DNA from: Streptomyces caelestis
GTDB lineage: Bacteria; Actinomycetota; Actinomycetes; Streptomycetales; Streptomycetaceae
Direction: 5' to 3'
DNA: 64,000 nt
Assembly: GCF_001279005.1 (NCBI RefSeq)
Contig: NZ_LGCN01000119.1
Coordinates: forward strand, 62,001-126,000
The notes under the pieces were generated by a model that searched no databases, was not told the DNA's origin, and saw only the letters and a program-made list of their open reading frames with translations. Below are positions 1 to 7,413 of the stretch, one piece after another; within the stretch, counting starts at the first letter, position 1; every line of letters starts with the position of its first letter. Both the position numbers and the translations under genes were made by a program.

Positions 1-1299
1 TCCGTCAGCTACCGCCAGCCCGGAGTGGTCCTCACCGACCGCCGGTTCACCGTGCCCCTCGAGCACGACGACCCCTCGGGGGAGACGATCGAGCTGTACG
101 CGCGGGAGGTCGTCGCCGGCGACAAGGCCGGCCGGGACCTGCCCTGGCTGCTCTACCTCCAGGGCGGACCCGGCTTCGGGGCGAACCGCTTCATCGGGAA
201 GCAGGCCTGGCTCGGCCGCGCCCTCGAGGAGTACCGCGTCCTCCTCCTCGACCAGCGCGGCACCGGCCACTCCACCCCCGCCAACCGGCAGACGCTCCCG
301 CTGCGCGGCGGCCCCGCCGAACAGACCGACCACCTCGCCCTCTTCCGCGCCGACTCGATCGTGCGGGATTGCGAGGCCATCCGCCCCGAGGTGACCGGCG
401 GCTCCCCCTGGACCGTGCTCGGCCAGAGCTTCGGCGGCTTCTGCACCGTCGCCTACCTGTCCACGGCCCCCGAGGGCCTCGACACCGCGCTGATCACCGG
501 CGGACTGCCCTCCCTCGACGCCCACGCCGACGACGTCTACCGGGCGGCCTACCCGCGCGTCGAACGCAAGGTCGCCGCCCACTACGCCCGCTACCCGCAG
601 GACGTCGAGCGCGCCCGCCGCATCGCCGACCACCTCCTGACCCGCGAGGTGGTCCTCCCGAACGGCTACCGGTTCACCGTCGAGGCGTTCCAGTCCCTCG
701 GCCGGCTGCTCGGCGGCGGCGACGGCAGCCACCAGCTGCACTTCCTCCTCGAGGACGCCTTCGTCCGCACCCCGGGCGGCCCCGCGCTCTCCGACGCCTT
801 CCAGGAGCAGGTCCAGGGCCTGCTGTCGTTCGCCGGCCACCCGCTGTACGCGCTCGTCCACGAGGCGATCTACGGCCGGGACGCCCGGCCCACCGCCTGG
901 TCCGCCGAACGCGTGCGGGCCGAGTTCCCGCGGTTCGACGCGGCCAGGACGCTCGCCGGCGACGAGCCGCTGCTGTTCACCGGAGAGACCATCCACCCCT
1001 GGATGTTCGACTGCGACCCCGCGCTGCGCCCGCTGCGCGAGACCGCCGAACTGCTCGCCGCGCGCACCGACTGGACGCCCCTGTACGACCCGGCGCGCCT
1101 CGCCGTCAACGAGGTCCCGGTCGCGGCGGCCGTCTACCACGACGACATGTACGTCGACACCGCCCACTCCCTGCGCACGGCCCGCGCGATCCGCGGCCTG
1201 CGCACCTGGGTCACCGACGAGTTCGAACACGACGGCGTCCGGGCCGGCGGTCCCCGCGTCCTGGACCGGCTGCTCGCCCTGGCACGTGACGAGGTGTGA
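1..1299 (+). CDS. Proline iminopeptidase-type alpha/beta hydrolase (5'-partial)
   Basis: Peptidase family S33 hydrolase, expected to be a cytosolic enzyme that removes N-terminal proline from peptides. The frame is open to base 1, and the residues before the GTG at 25 (SVSYRQPG) read like family sequence, so the true start probably lies just left of the window. Visible in order are the oxyanion loop GGPGFGAN, DQRGTGHS, the nucleophile elbow GQSFGGF and a C-terminal EFEHDG that could carry the catalytic histidine. The visible part is about 430 residues, a normal length for this family. It is followed after 46 bases by the PIG-L gene on the same strand. The family call is firm; the exact substrate is not shown by the sequence. 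Confidence 0.88.
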   Translation, partial: SVSYRQPGVVLTDRRFTVPLEHDDPSGETIELYAREVVAGDKAGRDLPWLLYLQGGPGFGANRFIGKQAWLGRALEEYRVLLLDQRGTGHSTPANRQTLPLRGGPAEQTDHLALFRADSIVRDCEAIRPEVTGGSPWTVLGQSFGGFCTVAYLSTAPEGLDTALITGGLPSLDAHADDVYRAAYPRVERKVAAHYARYPQDVERARRIADHLLTREVVLPNGYRFTVEAFQSLGRLLGGGDGSHQLHFLLEDAFVRTPGGPALSDAFQEQVQGLLSFAGHPLYALVHEAIYGRDARPTAWSAERVRAEFPRFDAARTLAGDEPLLFTGETIHPWMFDCDPALRPLRETAELLAARTDWTPLYDPARLAVNEVPVAAAVYHDDMYVDTAHSLRTARAIRGLRTWVTDEFEHDGVRAGGPRVLDRLLALARDEV

Positions 1300-1333
1300 G
1301 CCGGGAGCCGGGTGGGATGCCGGTGCGGCGGGT

Positions 1334-1339
1334 TAGTCT
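1334..1339 (+). promoter_or_regulatory. Candidate -10 box of a leaderless promoter
   Basis: TAGTCT fits the Streptomyces TAnnnT -10 pattern and ends six bases before the ATG at 1346. No ribosome-binding site precedes that ATG. Transcription would then start at or next to the A of the start codon, giving a leaderless mRNA. No convincing -35 box is visible. This is inferred from geometry only. Confidence 0.35.
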
Positions 1340-1345
1340 GCGGTC

Positions 1346-2089
1346 ATGACCGAGCCGACGATCAGTCAACTCCAGCCCTTACCCGACGACTGGCAGCGCG
1401 CCCTGGCCGTGGTGGCCCACCCGGACGACCTCGAGTACGGCTGCGCGGCGGCGATCGCGTCCTGGACCGACGCCGGCCGCGAGGTCTCCTACGTCCTGGC
1501 GACCCGCGGCGAGGCGGGCATCGACACCCTGGAACCGGCGACGTGCGGCCCGCTCAGGGAGCGGGAGCAGCGGGCGAGCGCGGCCGTGGTCGGCGTGTCG
1601 GAGGTCCGCTTCCTCGACCACCCGGACGGGGTCGTCGAGTACGGCCCCGCGCTGCGCCGGGACATCGCCGCCGAGATCCGCCGGTACCGGCCCGAGCTGG
1701 TGATCACCCTGAACCACCGGGACACCTGGGGCGGCACCGCCTGGAACACCCCGGACCACCTGGCCGTCGGGCGGGCCACGCTCGACGCGGCCGGTGACGC
1801 CGGCAACCGGTGGATCTTCCCGGAGCTGACCGAGCGGGGCCTGGAGCCCTGGGACGGCGTGCGCTGGGTGGCGGTCGCCGGTTCCACCGCCCCCACGCAC
1901 GCCGTGGACGCGACGGCCGGGCTGGAGCGTGCGGTCGCCTCGCTGCTCGAACACCGGACCTACATCGAGGCGTTGACCGACGAGGACCCGGAGGCGTACG
2001 CGCGCGGGTTCCTGACGGGGAACGCCGAGGAGGCGGGCAGACGGTTCGGCGGCCGGCCGGCGGTCTCCTTCGAGCTGTTCCCCCGGTGA
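1346..2089 (+). CDS. PIG-L (LmbE-like) zinc-dependent deacetylase
   Basis: Member of the GlcNAc-PI de-N-acetylase (PIG-L/LmbE) family, zinc enzymes that remove acetyl or acyl groups from amino sugars and related conjugates such as mycothiol precursors. The 247-residue protein has the metal-binding AHPDD at residues 24-28 and a second site at NTPDH (134-138). The ATG at 1346 has no ribosome-binding site but sits six bases after a TAGTCT -10 box. Codon 12 (1379-1381) is TTA, the rare leucine codon read by the bldA tRNA, so translation is probably tied to development. The stop overlaps the GTG of the sigma factor gene, suggesting translational coupling. The substrate is unknown; MshB, Mca or a secondary-metabolite deacetylase are all possible. 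Confidence 0.85.
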   Translation: MTEPTISQLQPLPDDWQRALAVVAHPDDLEYGCAAAIASWTDAGREVSYVLATRGEAGIDTLEPATCGPLREREQRASAAVVGVSEVRFLDHPDGVVEYGPALRRDIAAEIRRYRPELVITLNHRDTWGGTAWNTPDHLAVGRATLDAAGDAGNRWIFPELTERGLEPWDGVRWVAVAGSTAPTHAVDATAGLERAVASLLEHRTYIEALTDEDPEAYARGFLTGNAEEAGRRFGGRPAVSFELFPR

Positions 2090-2982
2090 GCCCCGTGGCC
2101 GACGAGGGGGAACTGCTGGCGGAGCGCTTCGAGGAGCACCGGGGGCATCTCAAGGCGGTCGCCTACCGCATGCTCGGCTCGCTGGCCGAGGCGGAGGACG
2201 CCGTCCAGGAGGCCTGGTTGAGGCTGGGCCGCACCGACACCGGCGACATCGGCAACCTCGGCGGCTGGCTGACCACCGTGACCGGCCGGATCTGCCTGGA
2301 CCTGCTGCGTTCGCGCGCCGCGCGCCGCGAGCAGCCGATGGACGAGACGTTCGTCCCGGACCCGGTGATCAGGCCCCTCTCCCCGGTGGACCCGGAACAG
2401 GAGGCGCTGCACACCGACTCGGTGGGCGTGGCGATGCTGGTGGTGCTGGAGACGCTGGAGCCCGACGAGCGGCTGGCGTTCGTCCTGCACGACATGTTCG
2501 CCGTGCCGTTCGACGACATCGCCCCGGTGGTGGAGCGCAGCCCGGCCGCGACCCGCCAGCTCGCCAGCCGGGCCCGTCGCCGGGTACGGGACGCGACCCC
2601 CTCCTCCGAGCCCGACCCCGGCCGGCAGAAGCGGGTGCTCGAAGCGTTCATGGCCGCCGCGCGCGGCGGTGACTTCGAGGCGCTGGTCGCCGTCCTCCAC
2701 CCGGACGTGGTGCTGCGGGCGGACGCGGGCGCACTGGTGCGCGGCGCGGCCGGGTCGAGGACCCTCCGCGGCGCGAAGACGGTGGCCGAGTCGGCGCTCC
2801 TGTTCGCGCGGTACACCGCGGCGGCCCGGACGGTCCTGGTCAACGACGCGCCGGGCCTGCTCAGCGTGGTGGACGGCCGCGTCCACTCGGTCATGTCGGT
2901 CACCGTCACCGACGACCGGATCACCGGCATGTACATCCTGTCCGACCCGGACCGCCTCGAACGTGTGGAAGCACTGACCTAG
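2086..2982 (+). CDS. ECF RNA polymerase sigma factor, ECF41/SigJ type
   Basis: Extracytoplasmic-function sigma factor with a C-terminal NTF2/SnoaL-like extension, the arrangement of the ECF41 (SigJ) group, in which the extension controls sigma activity in place of a separate anti-sigma factor. Region 2 is at about residues 10-75 (YRMLGSLAEAEDAVQEAW), region 4 at about 105-165 (LETLEPDERLAFVLHDMF), and the extension covers the last 120 residues. GTG at 2086 overlaps the upstream stop; GTG at 2095 is an alternative start. ECF41 genes usually sit next to a carboxymuconolactone decarboxylase, oxidoreductase or epimerase gene. None is adjacent here, so the regulated target is not obvious. Confidence 0.88.
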   Translation: MSPVADEGELLAERFEEHRGHLKAVAYRMLGSLAEAEDAVQEAWLRLGRTDTGDIGNLGGWLTTVTGRICLDLLRSRAARREQPMDETFVPDPVIRPLSPVDPEQEALHTDSVGVAMLVVLETLEPDERLAFVLHDMFAVPFDDIAPVVERSPAATRQLASRARRRVRDATPSSEPDPGRQKRVLEAFMAAARGGDFEALVAVLHPDVVLRADAGALVRGAAGSRTLRGAKTVAESALLFARYTAAARTVLVNDAPGLLSVVDGRVHSVMSVTVTDDRITGMYILSDPDRLERVEALT

Positions 2983-3025
2983 TCGCGGGCGGTCGTGCCG
3001 CAGGGCGCTGGGGCAGGGTGGACGC

Positions 3026-3056
3026 CGGGGTGCTCCCTCCCGGGGGAGGCACCCCC
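3026..3056. repeat. GC-rich palindromic hairpin
   Basis: An imperfect palindrome in which GGGGTGC at 3027-3033 pairs with GCACCCC at 3049-3055 around a CCTCCCGGGGGAGG-like centre. It lies about 45 bases after the sigma factor stop and could act as its terminator. Elements of this look are common between Streptomyces genes, but that statement is from general experience and was not checked here. Confidence 0.5.
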
Positions 3057-3088
3057 GCGAGCGCCGGGCCGCGCGACCCGCCCCCGCC

Positions 3089-3149
3089 CCGCGCCTCGAC
3101 GCGGGTTCGGGCGGACTCGGACCCCGCCCGGCCCCGCGTCGAGGCGCGG
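3089..3149. repeat. Long inverted repeat with 26-base arms
   Basis: Arms 3089-3114 and 3124-3149 match at 24 of 26 positions around a 9-base loop. The core of each arm is GCGCCTCGACGCGGG and its complement. With the hairpin just upstream it forms a double stem-loop after the sigma factor gene. It may be a terminator or a small mobile palindromic element. Confidence 0.6.
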
Positions 3150-3581
3150 CGTTCCGGCCGCAGCCGCAGCCCCTCCGGCATCGGCGTCAACCGCTCGGTC
3201 ACCCGCGGGCGGTACCCGGGCCCGGCCCGCAGGTCACGGTCCACGCCCCACACCCCGGGATCCCGGTGCGGCATCGAGTGAGCGCCGGCGTCCCCGCACC
3301 ATGCCGCATCGGACACGGCCGGCCGAGCACCGTGTCCTGTGGCCTCCCGGGTGAAGGCCGGCGCGGTCGGCCACGGCCGCGGCGACTCGTCGAGCACTCG
3401 GCGGAGCGCGGCCGGCCGGCCTTCACCACGGCGGTCCGTCCAAAGTGGCCGCGCGGCTCGGAGCCGGCCCGCGAGCAGGTGCGCGACCTGTGCGCACGTG
3501 CCCTGCCGGGCGTCCTCACGCCCTGAGAGGTCTCGTGGGGATCACGGCATCCGGTTGGCGCGCACTCCGATCTTCGGTAAG

Positions 3582-3600
3582 TTAGGCAAGGCTTACCTAA
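3582..3600 (+). promoter_or_regulatory. Iron box (DmdR/IdeR-type operator)
   Basis: TTAGGCAAGGCTTACCTAA closely matches the 19-base actinobacterial iron box TTAGGTTAGGCTAACCTAA. Its last bases border the AAGAGGAGG ribosome-binding site at 3599-3607, and the ATG of the DUF2470 gene follows at 3615. A DtxR-family repressor (DmdR1 in Streptomyces) loaded with ferrous iron would block this transcript when iron is plentiful. The match is seen directly; repression is inferred from the known regulon logic. Confidence 0.85.
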
Positions 3601-3614
3601 GAGGAGGTTCGGGG

Positions 3615-4343
3615 ATGGCTGACGACACGCACGGCTGGACGGCCGCGCCCGGTGCGGCGGAGCGGGCCCGCTCGGTGCTCGCCGCCGCGTGGTCCTGCGC
3701 GGTGACCGCGGAGGGCGCCCGGGAGGAGCTCGTCGGCGCGCACGGCGTGACCGACGACGGACGGGTGCTGCTGCAGGTGCCCGAGGACAGCGCCCTGCTC
3801 GCCGCCGCGATCTGCGCGCCCCGCGGCGAGCCGTCCGCCGTGCTGGAGTTCGCCGACGTGGCGCCCGTCCCCGTGCGCGACCGCATCCGCGCCCGGCTGT
3901 GGCTGGCCGGCCGGCTCGCCGCGCGGGACGGGCGTCACGTCCTCCAGCCCACGCGCGTGGTGCTCCGGCAGCCCTCCGGCACCCTGGTGGTCGACGTCGA
4001 CGAGTTCGCCGCCGCCGCGCCCGACCCGCTCGCCGCCGCCGAGGCCCGGCTGCTGACCCACCTCGCCGACCGCCACGCCGACGCGGTCGAACGGCTGACC
4101 CGGCTGGTCGACCACGGCAGCCTGCACGGCGCGGTCCGCGTCCAGCCGCTCGCCGTCGACCGGCACGGACTGACCCTGCGCGTCGAACGCCTCCGCACGA
4201 GCGGTGACGTACGCCTGCCGTTCCACGCGCCTGCCGACGACGTCTCCCGGCTCACCGAACGCATGCACGTCCTGCTCGCCCAGGCGGGCGCCGCCTCCCG
4301 CCCCCGTGCGCTGCAGCGGCAGCGCACGGACGGCGAGGGGTGA
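3615..4343 (+). CDS. Iron-regulated DUF2470 domain protein
   Basis: A 242-residue protein with a split-barrel-like N-terminal half and a C-terminal DUF2470 domain (about residues 135-235). DUF2470 occurs at the end of HugZ-type haem oxygenases and related flavin-fold proteins, and in plant haem-oxygenase-like proteins. The start is ATG 3615, with AAGAGGAGG seven bases upstream. The iron box directly before the gene says it is expressed under iron limitation, which fits a role in obtaining or handling haem or siderophore iron. Haem-ligand residues could not be assigned with certainty, so catalytic activity is open. It ends convergently with the FUSC gene at 4377. Confidence 0.75.
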   Translation: MADDTHGWTAAPGAAERARSVLAAAWSCAVTAEGAREELVGAHGVTDDGRVLLQVPEDSALLAAAICAPRGEPSAVLEFADVAPVPVRDRIRARLWLAGRLAARDGRHVLQPTRVVLRQPSGTLVVDVDEFAAAAPDPLAAAEARLLTHLADRHADAVERLTRLVDHGSLHGAVRVQPLAVDRHGLTLRVERLRTSGDVRLPFHAPADDVSRLTERMHVLLAQAGAASRPRALQRQRTDGEG

Positions 4344-4376
4344 CGCGGGGGGTCCGGTCGTCCCCGGCCGAGTACG

Positions 4377-5612
4377 TCACCGGGGGCGGGGGGAGGCGTC
4401 ACGGCGGTTCCGGCGCAGCCGCTCCCACAGCCGGGTGAGCCGCGGCAGCCGCGCGCGCTGCGCCTGCGAGTGCCGGTCCAGCTCCTCGAACAGCCGGCGC
4501 GTGCGGTGCTCGGTGTCCATCTCGTCGAGGATGCGGTTGACCTCGGTCAGCACGGCGCCCAGCAACTGCCACTGGCGCGCGTCGCGCCGGGCCTCCTCGA
4601 AGAGCAGCCGGGCCAGCTTGTCGCGGGTGGCGGCCGCCTGCCGCAACTGGGAGGCGAGCCGTTCCTCCGCGGATTCGGCGTTCGCGCTCACGCTCGTGGT
4701 CACCAGCACCGCGAAGCTGACCACGGCGTCCGCGATCTCGGACAGCAGCTCCTCGAAGACGGCGCCCGTCTCCGGCTCGAACAGAGGTTCCGGGTCGCGC
4801 TTCTTGGTCAGGTCGGCCAGTGTGCGTGCCAGCACCCGCAGCACCACCGTGCAGATCTCCAGCGTGTCCAGGCCGGTGCGCAGCACCACCCGGTGCAGCA
4901 GGCCCTCGCGCACCCGCGGATTGAGCCGCAGGCTGTCCTCCGCCTGCCGGAGGTCCGCGTCGACCTCGGTGATGTCGTGGTCCAGCCGGCGGGCCTCGTG
5001 CAGCCGGGCCTCCGCGCGGTGCGGGGGCGTGCGGCCCGCCGCCTCCTCGCCGATGCGCAGCATCAGCTGCCGCACCCGGCGCGCCAGCTCCTCGATCGAC
5101 TCGCCGGCCTCCTCCACCCACACGGGCGGGGCGAGCAGGAGGTTGAACCCCATCCCGACGAACGCCCCGATCAGTGTCTCCACGATCCGGGCCCAGGCGG
5201 TGTCCCCGTGCGTGGTCACGCCGAGCACCAGCATCGCGCTGATCGCCACCTCGGGCACGAACTCGTCCACCCGCACCAGGTGGCCGACGATCAGCGACGC
5301 CAGGATGAGCAGGCCCAGACTCCACCAGGTCAGGCCCACCAGGAGGCTGAAGAGGATCGCCACGACGACGCCGGTCACCACGGAGTTCACCCGGCGCATC
5401 CCGGTGGTGAGCGTGGAGTACAGGGTGACCTGGACGACGAGCAGCGCGGTGAGCGGCGCGGTGAGCGGCGCGGCCTCCGGACTCAGCCGCACCGCGATGA
5501 CGTAGGCGACCGTCGCGGCGGCGGTCGATCTCACCATCTGCACGGTCACCGGGTCCCGGTGCCGCTTGACGAACTCGACGGCCGGCGCGGTCATCTCACG
5601 TACCACTTGCAT
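4377..5612 (-). CDS. FUSC / aromatic acid exporter-family membrane protein
   Basis: Inner-membrane protein of 411 residues. The first 165 residues hold a block of hydrophobic helices (for example LTALLVVQVTLYSTLTTGM and VVVAILFSLLVGLTWW), followed by a long, charged, helical cytoplasmic half rich in E, R and L. This is the architecture of the FUSC/ArAE family, which exports aromatic acids and other small molecules. ATG 5612 was chosen; the ATG of MTAPAVEF, six codons in, is an alternative. A second FUSC protein lies at 10582-11796. The substrate is unknown. Confidence 0.8.
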   Translation of the reverse strand: MQVVREMTAPAVEFVKRHRDPVTVQMVRSTAAATVAYVIAVRLSPEAAPLTAPLTALLVVQVTLYSTLTTGMRRVNSVVTGVVVAILFSLLVGLTWWSLGLLILASLIVGHLVRVDEFVPEVAISAMLVLGVTTHGDTAWARIVETLIGAFVGMGFNLLLAPPVWVEEAGESIEELARRVRQLMLRIGEEAAGRTPPHRAEARLHEARRLDHDITEVDADLRQAEDSLRLNPRVREGLLHRVVLRTGLDTLEICTVVLRVLARTLADLTKKRDPEPLFEPETGAVFEELLSEIADAVVSFAVLVTTSVSANAESAEERLASQLRQAAATRDKLARLLFEEARRDARQWQLLGAVLTEVNRILDEMDTEHRTRRLFEELDRHSQAQRARLPRLTRLWERLRRNRRDASPRPR

Positions 5613-5693
5613 CCTCGGACGGTTCCCCCTCCCCGGACGCCTCGAACGTGTTCACCTGCGACGGCAGTCCCCCGGCGGACAGCCGGGCCGCTC

Positions 5694-6182
5694 CTACAGC
5701 TTGTCGAGGAAGGCGGACAGGTTGCCCCTGGTGCGGGCGATCTGTTCCTCCAGGGTGAGGCTCTCCTCGAAGCGGGCGCCGGTCTCCGGGACCTTCCTGC
5801 CGCGCAGGTAGAGGGAGCAGGCGAGGTCGGTGCACATGTAGGCGCCGACCGAGTTGCCCTCACGGCCGGCCGGGCCCGCCTTGCGCGCCGTCATCAGGGC
5901 GACCCCGCCGCGCGGATGGGTCGTCAGGCACAGGGAGCACATGCTGCGGTGCAGGAAGCCGCGCCGGGCGGGCTGGAAGCGCATGGCCACCCCGACGAGG
6001 CGGTCCTCCCGCTCGGTGACGAGATAGCTGCGGTCGGGTGCGCCGGGATCGCGCCAGCCCAGGAAATCGAGGTCGTCCCAGGGGCGTTCGTCCAGGTCGC
6101 GCGGCACGGCCAGCCGCTTGGCCTCACCCTTCGAGCAGTTGATGAACGAACCGCGGATGTCCTGCTCGGTGAGTGTCCTCAT
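5694..6182 (-). CDS. FBP domain protein (FusB-like EF-G binding, zinc finger)
   Basis: A 162-residue protein with a C-terminal treble-clef zinc finger whose likely ligands are C82, C85, C117 and C122 (motifs MCSLC and MCTDLAC). This is the FBP/FusB fold. FusB proteins bind elongation factor G and release it from fusidic-acid-stalled ribosomes. The start at 6182 has CAGGAGAAG upstream. A 7-base inverted repeat in the leader (6208-6230) recalls the attenuators that control fusB in staphylococci, but no leader peptide was identified. Whether this copy gives fusidic acid resistance or has a housekeeping translation role cannot be read from the sequence. Confidence 0.82.
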   Translation of the reverse strand: MRTLTEQDIRGSFINCSKGEAKRLAVPRDLDERPWDDLDFLGWRDPGAPDRSYLVTEREDRLVGVAMRFQPARRGFLHRSMCSLCLTTHPRGGVALMTARKAGPAGREGNSVGAYMCTDLACSLYLRGRKVPETGARFEESLTLEEQIARTRGNLSAFLDKL

Positions 6183-6207
6183 GGGGCTTCTCCTGGCGTG
6201 CTCTTTC

Positions 6208-6230
6208 GAAACCTGGGGGGTCTAGGTTTC
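6208..6230 (-). promoter_or_regulatory. Inverted repeat in the leader of the FBP gene
   Basis: GAAACCT (6208-6214) and AGGTTTC (6224-6230) are perfect complements separated by nine bases, 26-48 bases upstream of the FBP start. It could be an operator or a leader hairpin. It is notable because its arms are relatively A/T-rich in a very G/C-rich background. Confidence 0.4.
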
Positions 6231-6341
6231 TGGGTCAGGGTAGATATCCGGCCCGGGGGAGGGCCAACGATTTTTCCGGGGCCCCGCCCGCGTGCGTTCC
6301 GTACGCTGTACCGCGGTCGCCGAGGGGAAGGGGTGTGGACG

Positions 6342-7322
6342 ATGGGGGACTCCTGGGAGCGGGCCCGCCGGGTGCTCGCGGGGGCGGGGCTGCCGCCCGA
6401 CGCGCTCACCGGGGTGCGCCCGCTGAGCGGGGGCACCTACAACACCGTCGAGGAACTCTCCCTCGCCGACGGCGGCCGCTATGTGCTCAAGGTCCCGCCC
6501 GCGCCCTCCGTCCCCGGCCTCCGGCACGAGCGGCGCCTGCTCGTCTCCGAGGCGGACTTCTGCGCCGGGGCCGCCGAGGCCGGCGTGCCCGCCCCGCGCG
6601 CGGTGTCCGTCGGCGGCGACACCTCCGCACCGTATCTGCTGATGACCGCCTGCCCGGGCGAGCCCTGGACGGAGGCGGAGCCGGCCGACGGGGAGCGGGC
6701 GGGGCTGCGCACGGAACTCGGCCGTCAGGTGGCCCGGCTGCACCGGGTGACCGGACCGGGGTTCGGCTACCCGTCCGGCGCCCTCGGCCCGCTCGCCCCC
6801 GACTGGCGGACGGCGTTCACCGCGATGACCGACGCCGTGCTCGCCGACGCCCGTGACTACGGCGCCCGGCTGCCGCGTCCCGTCGACGAGGTGGCCGCCG
6901 TGCTCCGTGCCGCCGCCGGGGCGCTCGACGAGGTCACCGTGCCGGCCCTCGTCCACTTCGACCTGTGGCCGGGCAACATCCTGGTGGAGCGCCCGGCGGC
7001 GGGGGAGGCCCGGATCGGTGGGCTCGTCGACGGGGAGCGCATGTTCTGGGGCGACCCGCTCGCCGATTTCGTCTCCCTCGCCCTGCTCGGCGACATCAGG
7101 ACGGACCGGGCGTTCCTCGCCGGGTACGGGGAGGCCGGCGGCCGGGCCGTCTTCGACACGGCGGCCCGCGTCCGCCTCGCCCTCTACCGCGCCTACCTCT
7201 ACCTGATCATGATCACCGAGACGGTCCCGCGGGCGGTCGGGGACGAGCACGAGCGCCGGGTTCAGGAGACCGTCGCCCCGGAGCTGACGGCCGCGCTGGA
7301 CGAGATCGGCGACCTCGGTTAG
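6342..7322 (+). CDS. Aminoglycoside phosphotransferase-family kinase
   Basis: Small-molecule kinase with the APH/choline-kinase fold, 326 residues. Visible are a nucleotide loop (LSGGTYNTVEEL), the invariant lysine region (YVLKVPP), the catalytic loop HFDLWPGNIL (HxDxxxxN) and a metal-site region GLVDGERMFWGDPLADF where most relatives have IDGE or IDWE. ATG 6342 follows a GAGGGGAAGG ribosome-binding site; in-frame GTG 6333 is an alternative. The family covers antibiotic-resistance kinases and many metabolic kinases, and nothing here points to one substrate. Confidence 0.82.
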   Translation: MGDSWERARRVLAGAGLPPDALTGVRPLSGGTYNTVEELSLADGGRYVLKVPPAPSVPGLRHERRLLVSEADFCAGAAEAGVPAPRAVSVGGDTSAPYLLMTACPGEPWTEAEPADGERAGLRTELGRQVARLHRVTGPGFGYPSGALGPLAPDWRTAFTAMTDAVLADARDYGARLPRPVDEVAAVLRAAAGALDEVTVPALVHFDLWPGNILVERPAAGEARIGGLVDGERMFWGDPLADFVSLALLGDIRTDRAFLAGYGEAGGRAVFDTAARVRLALYRAYLYLIMITETVPRAVGDEHERRVQETVAPELTAALDEIGDLG

Positions 7323-7335
7323 TTCACATCGTGAA
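7323..7335. promoter_or_regulatory. Candidate operator for the ROK regulator
   Basis: TTCACATCGTGAA is a perfect inverted repeat (TTCAC, 3-base spacer, GTGAA) directly after the kinase stop and about 80 bases upstream of the ROK gene. Its place fits an autoregulatory operator. This is inferred from symmetry and position. Confidence 0.35.
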
Positions 7336-7413
7336 ATAAGGGGGAGGGGAAGTCGCGTCGCACCGCTTTCCGGCGGTATGTTGCGGGTCGGGCAAGGCCT
7401 CGGAAGGAGCCGC

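Larger units (their letters stand above)
2983..3614. other. 632-base region without a confirmed gene
   Basis: Holds two GC-rich hairpins (3026-3056 and 3089-3149) after the sigma factor gene and an iron box at 3582-3600 before the next gene. A minus-strand frame from an ATG at 3274 reads protein-like for about 45 residues and then runs into the inverted repeat. A plus-strand frame ending near 3526 also looks like a gene tail. Neither has a ribosome-binding site or a recognisable family, and both could be decayed gene remnants. Confidence 0.5.

Noticed and set aside
3139..3274. Minus-strand frame from ATG 3274 (protein-like for about 45 residues)
   Set aside because: No ribosome-binding site, no known family, and it runs straight into the inverted repeat; at most a gene remnant.
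4470..6341. Long open frame running into the phosphotransferase-family gene
   Set aside because: It is the high-GC shadow of the FUSC and FBP genes on the other strand; homologous sequence begins only near 6342.
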